From assembly GCA_024362935.1 (NCBI GenBank), contig JANCRA010000124.1:806001-870000 (forward strand): a DNA stretch of 64,000 bases, given 5' to 3'. A program made the translations under genes and the position numbers. This document shows positions 36,990-50,974 of the stretch, piece by piece (the first letter of the stretch is position 1; the number at the start of each line of letters is the position of its first letter). This DNA comes from Setophaga petechia. Taxonomy: Eukaryota > Chordata > Aves > Passeriformes > Parulidae. A model generated the notes under the pieces. That model saw nothing but the letters and a program-made list of their open reading frames with translations, had not been told where the DNA came from and ran no database searches.

Positions 36990-37715
36990 GCAGGTTGGAT
37001 GAAGCGATTGAGAACAGGCCTGCTGAGAAGGACTTGAGGATGATGGCTGATGAAAAACTCAACATGACCCAGCCATGAGCACTCTGAGACCAGAAAGGCA
37101 ATAAGATCCTGGGTTGCACCAGGAGCAGCCTGGGCTGCAGGGCAATGGAGAGGATTCTGCTCCTCTGCTCTGCTCCAGTAGGTGACTCTACTGGAACACT
37201 GCATCCAGCTCTGGGATCTTTCTTACTGTAAGAAAGACTTGGAACTGTTTGAACAAATCCAGAGAAGGGCCTTGAAATTGGTAAGAGCAGTGGAACACTC
37301 CCCTATGAAGACAGGCTGAGAAGGTTGGGCCTGGAGAAGAGAAGGCTGTGGGGAAACCTCATAGCAACCTTCCGATACCTGAAGGGTTCTACAGGGAGGT
37401 GAAGAGGGACTCCTTGTCAGGAACTGTAGTGATAAGAAAAGGAATAAGAGCCACAAGTTGAAAGAAGGGAAATTCAGGTTAGATTTCAGGAAGACATTTC
37501 TTATGTGAGAGTGGTGAGACACTGGGACAGGCTGCCCAAAGAGGCTGTGGATGCCGCTACCCTGGGAATGTTCAAGGCATGGTTGGATAAGGCCTTGAGC
37601 AACTTGGTGTAGTGGAAGGTACCCCTGCACATGGCAGTGGCAGCTGGGGCTAGATAATCTTCAAGGTCCTTTACAACCCCTTAATATTCTGTGAATCATT
37701 CTATGCTGTAAGTTG
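36990..37715 (+). mobile_element. CR1 LINE, 3' portion, sense
   Basis: A long diverged CR1 3' end, with ctgagaaggttgggcctgga, ggctgtggatgccgctaccc, ttcaaggcatggttggataa and tcaaggtcctttacaacccc in the order expected for CR1. The terminal repeat region ends near 37713. The 5' edge is approximate. The - strand ORF at 37223-37630 is its antisense. Confidence 0.85.
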
Positions 37716-39821
37716 ATCTAGTAATAATCACACCTAATATTTAGGTTTATTGATGCTATTAATTCTGAATATATGTTTAGAAGAATGTCAGTTAATTACA
37801 TTGCTAATAAATCAACTGACCAAATGACATGACACAACCACAGGTGAGCCACAGTATCTTCCTTAAACTCTTTACGAAGTTCCAACTTTACTGCCTATAG
37901 GATGTTGTGCTGAGCCTCAGTTTCTAAAAGCAGCAATACCCAAGATAGCCTATATTATTCAAAACTTCTGAGAGAAAAAGATAAAACTCCATTTAGATTC
38001 TCATTTAACTTACAGTGCATGAACCAACTAAACCAGGTAATTTTAATGTATTTGCATAAATGCAGCATATGAAGGTTTCAGATATTTTGTTGCAAAATTC
38101 CTTAAATATGTTACATTCATGATTTTGGCTTTTTTATTATTATTGCACTTATCTATGAAATTCCTTTGAACTGGGATAAACTGGGCTGAAATTATCTCAA
38201 CAATTTGCAGACATAGTTTCAGGAAAAAATTTAAATCACTTTTATCTGGTATTTTCTGATGAAGTGAAAATACTCCTTCTCAGTCTCACAAAGAGCTCAA
38301 ACCCACACGTTCTTTAAAACATCTCTCAGGCTGATTAGAATGCACAAACTAACGAGATAATGACCACATGTGAGACTGGGAAGTACCTAAATGTTTTTTC
38401 TCAGTTTAAAAAGGCACATTTCTCTGATGGCTTTTCAAAAAATGAAAAACCCAAATAACATCTCTAGCTAGTTAACAACCGAAAGAAAACTGCTTCCTGC
38501 AGTCTCAGGAAATGTCTTATGTATGAGTGCTTGCTTTTTTTAAAAAAAGGACAATGTGAAGTACTGCCAATCACCAAAGTAATAACACTTTTTAATCCAA
38601 TTCTTAATAAGCTCCTTGCATCAGCTGCAATGTGACATCATGCTTGCAGTAGAAAGCAACTAAATACCAACTAATCTTTGCTAAAAGCATGTAGCTAGGC
38701 TTTTTTTGCAAGAAAAATGCAAAGTATTTTGCATAATTTGCTGGTCATTGAAAGAAGGGCAAAAGCATGCACATGTATAATATGCAGTGGTTTGTTTCTT
38801 CATGAGACTTAGAATATCTTTAGGTCATTGTAAAACACCTGGATTCCCAAAGCGGTTATGTCTAAACCCTTGTGGCCAATTAACAAAAATAGCACATGAC
38901 ACTGAAGTGAATTGGTGACAAAAGCAGAATAGCTCAGTACTCCAAATGTTTGTACATGGTCTGGTTATTTGTGCCACCTGCTTCACAATTAGCTTTGTCT
39001 TGATTGCAGACAGCAGGTCTCTTAGATGACTATGACTGATTCTGTAAGTAGGCCTGTTCCTCTGAAGAATGTATCTCCTTGTAGCTACTGATTAGAGCGT
39101 TCCACAACACCACAAAATATGCAGTTCAATCTTCACCTTCCTTTTTCCTCAACTCTAGGAATACACTAAGGTGACATATTTAATCAGACACACTCCTCTC
39201 AGAAGCTTACAAAGGTGCTGTAAAATAGAAAAGTGTTTCACACTCTGTAGTCTGAGAAGCCTGAAAATCTTGAAGTGATGCAACTGAGAGCAACAACTAA
39301 GAATAAATGGCAAATGCAATTTGGCTTGTTTCAATGCTTAACATCCTACACCTTGACTCTTCACTACCACCCACCTCTACAATACACAAAAGTGCAAATG
39401 CTAATACTGCTATTTTTGTAAATGTGAAAGCACTACTTGTTTAAATATCTGAGTAAGTAGAGTGCCACTACCATAGGTGCAGCTTTACTTAGAAAAAAAT
39501 GGAACTAATTTTTAATTCTAACTGCTTTGTTTACTTCATTGCTTTCTTGGCTGGTTACTTGACAAAACAAGGATCTTCTGGCCTGTTATTAAGATTGTAG
39601 GAAAAATATGTGCCAACTGACTTAGGAAGGCAGACACAAAATCTTTTACTTCCCATGCTTTCTAAATGTTACATTTGTTCTTAATACCATGATGTATCTG
39701 AGAAACAGGATAAAGAGGTGCATATTGCCTCTGTATTCTAAGAACGCACAATTAGACTAATATATCACAAATAAGTGCCATAAAACCAACATTTCTTAAT
39801 ACTATTACAAAATTCACTAAC

Positions 39822-39924
39822 CTCTCTGGTTTTGGTGCAGAAAGGTTCAGCCATTGGAATATGACATACTCCTGAGAGAGTGGAATGCTGGCCATCATAT
39901 AAAGTACAATGTCTTTTAGTTGTC
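39822..39924 (-). CDS. MTAP: MTAP exon 5
   Basis: One base completing Arg119 plus 34 codons: [17 protein letters not shown], then [17 protein letters not shown], ending GAG|gttagt. The first half differs from human more than any other internal exon. [12 protein letters not shown], with His140, is intact. The acceptor is ttctag. Confidence 0.93.
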
Positions 39925-42900
39925 CTAGAAAAGCAGAAAACTTGCTTAGGGAAAACAAAAAGAGAAAGCAACAAATTGATACAAACCAAATAACAGCATC
40001 CCTGGGAGTGGAAGGAAAAAACAGGACTATGACCACCTGTAATCCTGTTCTGCCTCTGTACAAACCTTTGAGAATTGAGCTGGAGACTATAAAACTGTTA
40101 CTCCCCTAGTCCACTGTCAATTCATTATGAAAATCTTTTGTTAACCAAGACAGGGTAAAGCTGATTTGTTTCTAATAAACACTCCTACTGTGGTGTGATT
40201 CTACTGCAAAGCAACCAGCTAATTTATTAGTCAGGGATGTAACCTCTGGAAAAACCTATAAGTACTCTTTAAGAAAGGAAGGAATAAAACCTCAACCACC
40301 ACAAGGACAGTCAAAATAGAACTTGTTTGTATTACTGCATTCCTACATCCCAAAGGATAGGAATTTACATAAACAGCTTCTAGGATGAAGGAAGTCTGAA
40401 TTCAACTAGAAAAAACCTTGGAACAGGATGTTCTGAGAACCTCATGTTCTCAGAAAGATCACACACACCTGCAGTGCCAGCTTCCAAGTAAAATAAACCT
40501 TTTTCTCTCTTCTTTCAATGGATTGAAATGGTCAAAAATTAAAATTACTATTCAGCATGCCATTTTGGAACACATGGAACTGCTACCCACTACCACTTTA
40601 CCCTCAAAAGCACTGCCTCAAGCTAATCCACCCAACTGGATGGTGCAAACCATCTGGAATCATTTTCTCAGACACTCCCTTCTTCCCTACTGTGCTTTAC
40701 AGCAGAAAATAAAGACAATAGCCAAATTCAATCTGCAGTTGAAATACAAAGTATCTGCTGGTAATACTTTTTATAACAGGTCCCCTGTATATTCACTAGG
40801 AAATATTTAAAAGAAGGTTTTAAATATAATTTATATGTTAAAAGTAGGTTTGGACAAAAAAAAAAGGCATCAAAAATGCATCAATAGGATGGATTAAGAA
40901 TGCAAAGTACTGCCAATCACCAATTCTTAAGAAGATGATTATTAAACAGGAAACAGACAAATTAAAAACATCTGGAAAATGTACAGGTGTTAAAATCAGT
41001 TGAAACACTAAAATTAATTCTTCCTTTGTGGGATACTGAAAAGCTGCAAATAGAATATATGCAATTTCCCCCACTTTTCTATTTTGTCTGCTAATGAATT
41101 ATTTAGAGTTGGAGGAAATGGTAAAAGCCACAGTCCATTTCCTGCATTATGGTATTTCAGATGCTGCTAGCCAGGCACTTTCAATCAGAAAATCCCAAGG
41201 AAAGATTTCATATGCAGAAATATTAATATCTGACTTTCAGATACTCTGTGTTCTTTGAAGAGAACCGGAACTTCATTACACGGCTTCATAAAGAAATCCA
41301 ACTATGTTTAGCATCATTCATACAAGCTGCACTAAGTAACAACAATAAGACCTATAAATGCTTTGAGCAATAGACCACATGTGTTCCACTTAGATAATTT
41401 GTCTTCTCCATCTGTTGTAGTTTAAAACCACCTGGAAATTAAACCCCATTAAGACCCTGTACCTGCAGCAACAGTTACACTTTTAATCTGACAATAAGGT
41501 GGCATTTTGCTCCTTCATTTTGGTTTTATCACAGTAACATAGGATTTTCTGGCAATTCTGACTGTGACTGATTCTAGGAAGCAAAATACAACCCAAACAA
41601 ATGAACAAACCAGTCATTTCCATCTGTGACAAAGAGCCCTCTATCATTTCCATCATCAACTTCACTCTTCTTCCAGTAGGGTTGAATTATCAAACTACTG
41701 GTAATTAAAGAACAAAATGTGAATTCAGACTGGTATAAGCACATAAAAAGCTATCTCAGTATGCTCTGCATCTTCAAGGACACTGAAAGAAAATTCTACA
41801 AAAAAATTTACAAGGTGTGACAATGTTGCAGTAATTGTAGTTGTGTTTGTGACACAGAGAACCGAAACAATAAAACTCGCAGCTGTTACAGGAAGCATTT
41901 TTCTGCATCTCCCCAACTGTGTTCAGTCATTCAAGTAAGTAGTTACTGTCTTGCTCTTCTGTTCGTAGCAAATATCAGCAGCAAACCAAACAGAAAGTAT
42001 TCTAAAGTCCTAAATTAGCCTGATGTCGTCAGCTGACTAATAGTGCTGCAATTAACTAACAGGAGTCAAAGGTGGAAAAAAATTATCCTATATTTTTAAA
42101 GTACCTTTTTAGAGAAGAGAACAACTTTTGCAGCCTATAGTAGCAAGAGGTTATTTTTGGATTTGGAAGCAAGGAGAACACCATAGATGTACTTTTGTAT
42201 TTGTTTAATAAAATGTATATTTTATTGTTTAAATACACAAAATAATAAGTATAAACGAAGCAGAGACTATATATGGAATCAAACACTAGGTGAGGTAACG
42301 ACCTGCAGAATTAGGCTCTCAAAAGTTTGGAAATCTTATACAGTTCTAATTACACCTATTCAGTGTTTCACACTGAAAATCAAATCTGTGCTAGGCAGAA
42401 GTCCTACACAACTTCTTATATTGCAATCCTGTCATTAATTTCACAGTGCACATGCCCAAGGAGAGCAAATTACAGTAGCTGCCAACAGTGTTTTGCTGAG
42501 TTCTAGCTCTTCTTCAATTTCTATTCACTATTCCTTCTTTTTGCTTCACACCTATAAGGAGAATTGTGAATAGGAATTCTCCCTATTGAGAATATACATA
42601 GAGAGAGACTGATACTAAAAGGTACCCGGACACCAGAAGGCACTGTTTTAATGGTGGCCTGAGTAAAGCCTTGCCACCTAGACCATGACTTCTTTCCTAT
42701 GTACTGCCTGGCAGGGGTTAACCACTATACAGAAGCAAGAATACCTTTTAAGAGAAATAAGTGACTGTTTTTGCAAATTTAACCAGTACCATCTTTCCCA
42801 GACGTTTAACACTGTTTGCATGACCCTGATCTTCCATTAGAAGGTATTTCAGAAAATTCCGTATTTTCTGACTTTGGTGGACAACTAAAATATTCTGTCC

Positions 42901-43389
42901 ATGAAAATATCTTCCAATCAGTAGGACTGCTGGCATTGAGACTTATATAATGCAATCACTCTTGGACTGCTGTGAAGGGCTAAATGCAGACCCTATCTCC
43001 AAAGACCTGGCAGTCTAACACCCCCTGGCACAGAACATTATGAGAAAAAGACTTGACACAGAAATTCAGCTGTAAAAAGAGACAGACTACTAAAATGTAA
43101 CAGTTTTATGAATTAAACTGCATGTTGGGGATGATTTAAAAATTCGTATTACATATAATTTTCCACACTGAAACATTTTCACATGCTTTTCTGAGAAGCT
43201 TTCTGGTTTCCTGATGCCATTAAACAAGTCAGAACAAGTTTCCACTTGCCTACATCAAAACAGAAACTTAATTGCCCAAACAAAACACTGCTCATAAATA
43301 GGCTACACTATTACTACTGGTGACCATCTGAATAAATTCTAAATGAAAACAGAACAACTGATGGTATAAGTAGGCTCTGGAGGTCCACG

Positions 43390-43875
43390 TAGAATGGGTT
43401 GTCCTGTTCCATATCCAGATGGCTTTGAGTATCTCCAAGGACGGAGACTGCCATCTCTCTGGACAACCTGCGCCAGTACTCAGTCACCTGCAGTAAAAAG
43501 TGTTCCCTGAGGCTCAGAGGGAATCTTCTGTGTTTCAGTCTGTTCCTACTGCCTCTGATCCTGGGCGCTGCTGGACAGAGCTTGGCTTCTTCTATGCTCC
43601 CTCCCTTCAGGTATTTCTACACATCAATGATATTCACCTTGAGTCTAGTCTTCTCCAGGCTGAACAGTCCCACTTCCTCAGTGGGAAGTCCCCCTTCCTC
43701 ACTTCACTCTCCTCTTAGAAAAGATGCTCCAGTCCTTTAGCATCTTCATAGTCCGCTGTTGGGTTCTCTCTACAACATCCATGTCCAAATTGCAGTGTAG
43801 AGCCCATAACTGGATACAGTACTCCAGGTGTGGTTCACCAATGGCAAACAGAGGCTCCTGTCACTTTCCCAGGAG
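43390..43875 (-). mobile_element. CR1 LINE fragment, antisense
   Basis: Reads antisense to CR1: tccagatggctttgagtatc, then cttctccaggctgaacagtc, and actggatacagtactccagg. About 480 bases, with neither end complete. Confidence 0.75.
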
Positions 43876-45029
43876 TCTGCCAGGTGATAATGCAGTCAAA
43901 ATAACTGGTGCTTGACTCACAATCATCCAAACCATGTCCCCAAGTCTGTTTAACATCTTTCCTACATAAGTCAGTACCAATACTAAAAAAAAAAGAGTAT
44001 TGTCAGCAATAGAGCTCATATTTACCCATAAATTCACTCTAGTGACAGGAAGCATTTTATGGGGGTCTTGCCCCTGCAGGGTACTTCGTAATTTAGATAT
44101 ACTGTAACAAAAATCTACTCTTACAAGAAAAAAAGCATTTCAGTTACACATGCAAAAAAAAGTTAGTAAGTCCAAATTTGAATAGCACTGCAGTGGGGAA
44201 CAATCTAGGTTTACATGTTCAGTTGGCAATTAAATACTACCAGCAGCACCACAAATGCCCAATGAAGTTGCATAAGCTATTTTAAATACTTCAAACTATG
44301 TGGAATTCCAAAATAAAGACTTCAAGATATAATACTCCTCCAAGTATTAAAAGTAAATTTACCTTTAAAATGTGCAACCAGATCTCTGAATTATTGGTGT
44401 TGCTGATGATCTCTAAATGTAGTTTTATTTTGCCCCTAGCTTTGTTTGAATTTTTCTAGTCAATGATCAAGAAGGATAGGACCAGCTGGTGTACAGAGAC
44501 TTTTGGAAAAAAAATTACTTTCTTATGTTTCTTAACAAATAAGATATCTAGGCATCTATTCTTGTTTTAAAACAACTCCCTCGTTTCCACTACTGTGCTG
44601 CATTTATCTCTCTTCTGCAGGACCTCACTATTATGACATATATTTACCTAGCTGACTCTTACTATGCTTTCTTGTACCACTCCATCTCATTTCAGATTCT
44701 TCATAAAGCTTGGAATGGCCTGTGCTTTTATTCATGTTTCTCTCCCACATCTGACAACAGAATATTTCTTTTACTTCTGAACAGTCTTCCCACAGAGCTA
44801 CACTTTAGCTTATTTATGGCCATTCTTCAAAGCCTAGTACTTCTGTGTCTGTTAGAACAGAACTTCTTATAATCACATTCCCATTTCCTATCATATTTTC
44901 TTGAATTAATCTTGCTTTTTGACAGAAGAACTGGGGCTATCATCTTATTTTACAAAAACTTAATTTAAGATGAACATGTTATTATATGGTGTAACCCTGT
45001 TTCTCCTCTTTTTCCTCCTTCTTACTCAC

Positions 45030-45197
45030 CTGTCAATGAACTGGTCAATTATGACAAGATCACCAGGCTGTATTTCCTCTCGTAACGAGCCACAGGCAGT
45101 AGTCACTAATACATGGGAACAATTTTCTTCTTTCAATGCCCAGATATTGGCACGGTAATTGACGTTTGATGGCATAATTGTATGATGCCTTCCATGT
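45030..45197 (-). CDS. MTAP: MTAP exon 4
   Basis: 168 bases: one base completing Arg63, 55 codons ([20 protein letters not shown], then [20 protein letters not shown], then [15 protein letters not shown]) and AG of Arg119. The acceptor is tttgcag and the donor gtgagt. It contains the conserved purine-phosphorylase motif [10 protein letters not shown] and His64 of the phosphate site. Confidence 0.95.
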
Positions 45198-46899
45198 CTG
45201 CAAAGATACATGAAGCAAGACAGTAAAATAAATCAGACTCAAATTGCCTTCCTTCTTCCAAGTAAGGAGAATTTCAGGAAACATATTTCCCCTAACAATA
45301 TTGGAAGTGGAACTGACCATTCCTGCTACTTCTGCTATATTTTGTTTTCCTAAATGTATTGAGCTTCTCCTGCAATTCAATTTAAGAAGCAGTGATATAA
45401 TTTTCTTTTTAAATGCAAAACTTTAAGTTCAAGACTGTAATGAAAATAACCTTAAAAATACAATTCAAATATATTTCAGCAGCCTCAAAAATAAAATGAG
45501 CATTTTTCTCTGAATCTTCTAATCTTCAGAATCAATTCCATAGATACTGAAACCCCTTTTCCAAACACTCCAGGGAAGATTTATCTGCACCTCCACGAAT
45601 TTTCTGCTCAGAAGCATTGCTTGTATTCTACTACACAAAGAGCAGCACATCGCAGAACATTGTGCTCTAATCTGTCATCTTTCCAAAGAAAACAGTAGAA
45701 TCATCACATTTTTCTCTTTGATCTTTAAGTGATCTGACAGCTTTCATAAATTAAAAGTATGACTTCACACGGCTGCAGTATTCTTTTTCACCCAAGACAG
45801 GAAATACTTGGTCTTATAAGCACAAACTTTTGTGCTATCTCTGTCTTTGCTATAAAAGCACATCTTTTACATGATGAAACACACTAGGAAATTATTTTCA
45901 ACCACTTAAGCGAAAAGAAGGAACTTAATTTCTCAACTGATTTTTTTCAGAGGCCAAAAAGCCCTAAGAATTTGATTATTCCCTAACTATACACAACATG
46001 ATCAAGCACTGTCAATCAGGATTCCCATGTTGTCATTAGCCTTTCTGATAAGCTACTAGGCACACAGATCTATTGCTTTACTGCAGTTGCTGTCATAATC
46101 TTATGGAATATACATGCCTTTTCTTTTCCAATCTGATTCAGAAGCCAAAGCACAAAGAAAAATTTGCAGGTACCTTAGCCCTTAAAGTAAACTCAGGAGG
46201 TTTCTATATGAATGGTCATAAATCCCAGGGAGAAGGTAAACCACAGCCAAGCTGTTCAGACATCTGTCGCCAAGGTCTAGCTTGAAACAGTACAACAATG
46301 AGAATTTGACTTAGCAGTTCATTTGAGAAAATGAGAAAAATGTTGTCCAGGTGTAATAAAATACATGAGCAAAGTCCATGAAAGATAGGAAAAGTAAAAC
46401 CACAGACAGAAGTGTCATAGAGATGGTTAGCAGTCAGCAGCTTTAATGGAAAAACACTGGAATGAAAAGAATCAGGGCCCTGAGTGCACTGGGTCTCAAG
46501 TGCCCTGGCCAGTCTCACCCTGGGCCTCCACAGAAACTCCTGATGCCTGTGAGCCTGGGTGCTCCTGCCTCCAAGCTCAGGCCCCAGTCTTCACCCCTGG
46601 CCTGAGCTATGTCACAGTGTGCCAGTCCCCAACCCAGTCTCCCTCACAGCCTTCAGACCTATCTGTACTTTGCCTCCAGAGCAGGATGGGCTTTAGACAC
46701 ACACTACAGCCTTGTCTCCTACCTCCTAAGGCTCCTGCCTGGATTCTCTGGATGGACCCTGTGCTTGATTAATTAACTTGACTTGGCCTGCTGAGAGACA
46801 CTGTCATCAGCACCTGCTCTGTCCATTCTGACCACGTGCCATGAGCTGTGTTAGTATTCTTACATTTAATCCAATAGCATGTTGGTCCCAGACATCCAT

Positions 46900-46957
46900 G
46901 GTTACACCAGTGGGAAATTTCCAATAACCCACTGGTTACACCAGTAGGAAATTTCCA
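46900..46957. repeat. 24-base direct repeat, two copies
   Basis: ggttacaccagt followed by a purine run and atttcca occurs twice, 34 bases apart, with one mismatch. It lies in MTAP intron 3. Confidence 0.85.
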
Positions 46958-47506
46958 CACATTCTCCTACAGATCCTGCTTCCAGAGTCTCTTCAAGTAC
47001 AGTAAAAATGTCTGAATAAAAATTATACAGGGAGGGAGAACTGCAGGGGATGCAGCCTCCTAAGCAATAATAGTAACAGCAAGAGGACTCAATGACCTTA
47101 GGGAATGATTTGGAGAGTTTACAGTGGTACCAGAGACACAGCTCATCTGGAAGTTAACATTTTATCTATTTCACAAAGGAAATCTGCAAACACAGTGAAC
47201 AGATGAACTAATTAGTAAGGTTATCAGCATCACCTATCCACCATCAGGCCCTGCAGTCCACCATTCTTACTTGGGTAACACCTCCCACTAGACTTTTTTA
47301 CCTAACCTAGACATCATTTTTAATACTCTCAGTCCTTGCAGCATCAAACTTGCTTATGAAAAAACCCAGAATTGTGCTGGACTTTGCCAGCAACAATACA
47401 GAGTAAGATCATGTAAGCATAGAAATTCAGTTCACCTAATGAAAAGAAAAAATTCTGAGAAGACTTTAAGATGCTTAATACAAACGCACTTAAAATGCTC
47501 ATTTAC

Positions 47507-47565
47507 CTTGCCAAGAGCACACAGTCCACATTTTTGATCTTTCCCAAAATCAGAGCATCTGATGG
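47507..47565 (-). CDS. MTAP: MTAP exon 3
   Basis: 59 bases: PSDALILGKIKNVDCVLLA and the first two bases of Arg63. The acceptor is gttttgcag and the donor gtaaat. Too short to appear as an ORF; found from the expected sequence between exons 2 and 4, and the phase fits both. Confidence 0.92.
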
Positions 47566-49349
47566 CTGCAAAACAAACACATACGAATGAGTTACCATCT
47601 GACAATCACATTACAAACCTTTACTACCACCTAAAAATAACCACAATAGTTACAGAAGAAAATACTGGTTACCACTGTACTCTCACGTTTTCTTGAGCTC
47701 AGCCCTGTATTTTGATATGGCTGGTTAGTAAAACAGCCTGGAACAGTAAGATCAAACTTGAAACAGGAAGGATTACTACTAATTTTCTGTGTTCATGCAA
47801 AAATTAACATTGCAACTCTTTACTTTAGGGTTTGAAACTGTAATACCTTCTAACATATCAAAAGAGTATTTCAAACACAAAAACAGTAGCATGCACATGT
47901 TACCATCAAATTGGTTAGTATGACTCACTCTTTCCTGTAAACTTCAGTTTCTTTTTGCTAAATAGGTGCCATTCTCTACTAAAGCCCTCTTCCAACATAT
48001 AAACCATTTAATCTGTGCTTTTCCACAACACTCACCACTCTCGTCTCTGTTCCCCTTCTAACTTGGGCTCTCAGTAGGGTGTGAAGAGCTCTGGACTCCT
48101 CCAACCCATCCCTCACTCAACCCCACCTTCCTGAAAAACTCGCTTTTCCCTGCTGCTGGGAGTCCTGCTTTTGGGAAATGAAATGTGATACAACAGAGAG
48201 ATTCTGGTACATAAGTGGCAGAAGCAGTGTTGATTTTATTATACACTTGAAAATTTGCAGAGGTTGACAGTGAAGTGATATGGGAGTCCCATGTTAAAGA
48301 TACCCATTTCTAAAAAGCCCATCATCTTCTACTTACTATTGAACTGCTCTTTTTGGTAACTATTAATTTGAAATCTCTCTAAAGCACCATAACTTACTCA
48401 ATCACCAAGGCTGGAATTCTGGCAGACACTTACTACTTGTTTTTAAAAAAACTGAATATTCCAGAAAATTTATGTTTAGAACAGTAGTTATTCTGACTTC
48501 ATCTTCTTCTTCTTTTTTCAAGTATCCATTTAATATTAAACTACTGATATTTAAAAGTGTTTAATCTTTACCTTACATACACTCTTCTCAAACAAACATG
48601 GATTTAAGAGCGAAATTTCACACAGGGCAAAAGCTTTGCTGTCTACTGGCCACAGCAACTTGTCATTCCAACATTCCATAACAAGGAAGGTTCACAAAAA
48701 TTAGCACTTGGGATTTTGTTCCATTTACACACATTTGCTGTGTTAAGTAATTAGCACTTACTAAAATTGGGAACTTAAGACCCCAAAAGACTATAAAAAT
48801 ACTCTTAAAAACCAAAGAGGATTTCCAGCAAAAGCTCTTGCCTCCCATTAAAAAGGTCAGCAAACTGAACACTGGGCTCTTTGCATTATAAGTAACAGAT
48901 TAAAATTTATTCTAAGAGGTAGATTTAAGTTTATACCCATTTTCAAAAGACTTAGGGTAGTTTGATATTCATTCCCATTACAGAACACCCCTGAATTCTG
49001 GCATACATTGACAATGCAGATAGAACACAACAGCTTTGAAATTCACAGGCTTCAAAATCTAGTTGCTGTAGCCAGGGCTTCCTACCCTATCTGCTCATAT
49101 CCTAGCACTTCAAAAGGCTTCAGGATGGTTGTGTAACAGTCTGGCTGACACCTTAGCATGAATTTCCACAAAATGCATTCTGCACATTTTCCACCTGATT
49201 TACTGAGTATCTTTCTGGTACATGATTTCTAGAAAAATGGAAGAGAAAAAGAAACACTTGGAACAAAGAGAGCACCGCTAAATGATGGGTGGACAGTTTA
49301 AGAAAAGAATTGCAGATACTGCATCATGGTTCATTAAGAGACATTAAAA

Positions 49350-50265
49350 AAAGATCACACAATCACAGAATTGTTAGGGTTGGAAAAGACCCGTGGAGGT
49401 CTGCTAGTCCAGCCTTCCTGCCAAGGCAGGTTCGCCTAGAGCAGGCTACACAGGGATATACCCAGGTGGTTTGAGTGTCTCCAGCAAGGAAAGCTCCATG
49501 ACCTTATTAACCAGCCTGCTCCAGTGCTCTGCCGCCCTCAGTGTAAAGAAATTCTTACTCATATTTTGTTTTAGTTTATGGCCATTACTGCTTATCCTGT
49601 CACTGAGCATCACTGAAAAGAGTCTGGTATCATCTGCTGGGCACTGACCTTTAAAATATTTATATGTGCTGACAAGATCCCTCTCAGTCTTCTCTTCCCT
49701 GGACTAAGAAGGCTCAGCTTCCACAGTCTCTCTCCGTAAGAGAGACGCTCCAGACCCTGAATCACCTCTATAGCTCTGCCAGACCTCTTCCAGTAGCTCC
49801 TGGTATTTCTTTCACTGAGGAGCCCAGAACTCAACCCACCACTCCAGATGTAGCCTCACCAGGGCCAGGTAGAGGGAGAATCACGGCCCCTGACCTGCTG
49901 GCCACACTCCAGCTGCTGAACCCCAAGACAGTATTGGCCCTCCTGACTGCAAGGGTCAACTTGTCATCCATCACCCCAGGTTCTTCTCCAAGAGCTGCTT
50001 TCCAGCAGGTCAGCCCTCAGCTGTGCTGGTACTTGGGGTTATTCCCACCCCAGGCGAGAATTCAACCCCAGGTTCAGGATTCTAAACCTGTTCTTGTTAA
50101 ATTCCATTAGGTTTCTCTATGCCCACTTCTCCAGACTAAGGTCACTCTGAGTGGCAGAAAAGCCTTTGGGTGTGCCAGCCACTCCCCCCAGTTTTGTATC
50201 ATCTGCAAACTGGCTCAGGATTCATTCTATCCCTTCACCCAGGTTCTTTGTAAAGAGATTGAATA
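49350..50265 (-). mobile_element. CR1 LINE, 3' portion, antisense
   Basis: It starts with the reverse complement of the CR1 terminus (cacaatcacagaattgttag, then ggttggaaaagacc) and extends for about 900 bases. It includes ctccagatgtagcctcacca and tttgtatcatctgcaaactg, typical of CR1 read backwards. Located in MTAP intron 2. Confidence 0.85.
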
Positions 50266-50938
50266 GCTGGACCAACTATTGCTATGTGCACAAAGTTACA
50301 GAAACAGACATTTCAAACCATATGTCAACCATGTAACATAGCTAATGTATACTTCCATTCTGCTTTCTTTCTCCCACTACTTCTTTCCAAGTGCTGTACC
50401 TCTCTACTATTATCATGGTCATAGCCAGGAGTGATGATAAAATAGTAAAAATTTTCAATGGTACAATTTGAAATCAAAGCTCTAATACTGTATTTTTAAA
50501 AGATGATTTAATAAAAGGTCCAATAAAAAGTTCTCAAACATTAAAATTCATAATGTCTTTAACTACTTCCCTTTTTTCACAAATACAAGTATGATATATA
50601 TTACTCATTATTGCAAAACAGAAAAGAAAGAATAAAACCCTGGGCAATTAACCTCAAATTACTACAATGACAAACAATTGGAAAAAATCCCCTTTGTCTA
50701 TGGTGTAAATATGCATGAAGTACCCTTCGTGTGTTGTCTACAGAATTAGTTTTTCCCTCGGTCTCCCTTCTCAGAGGCTAGTTGGAACAGAAAACAGAAT
50801 GAATACGGAACACTCATGATGAAATAGAACTTCAGAGGTTCTGCAAGCCTCTATTCAACCTGTGAGCTAGTTTAGGGACCAAACAATGTACATTGTTTTG
50901 GGGAGGTAGAACAAGAGCTTAAGTATTATGCTACATGG

Positions 50939-50974
50939 TCAGGTTTTCCTGATGCATCAGGTTTTCCTGATGCA
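50939..50974. repeat. 18-base tandem duplication
   Basis: tcaggttttcctgatgca occurs twice head to tail, with a palindrome (tgatgcatca) at the junction. Confidence 0.9.
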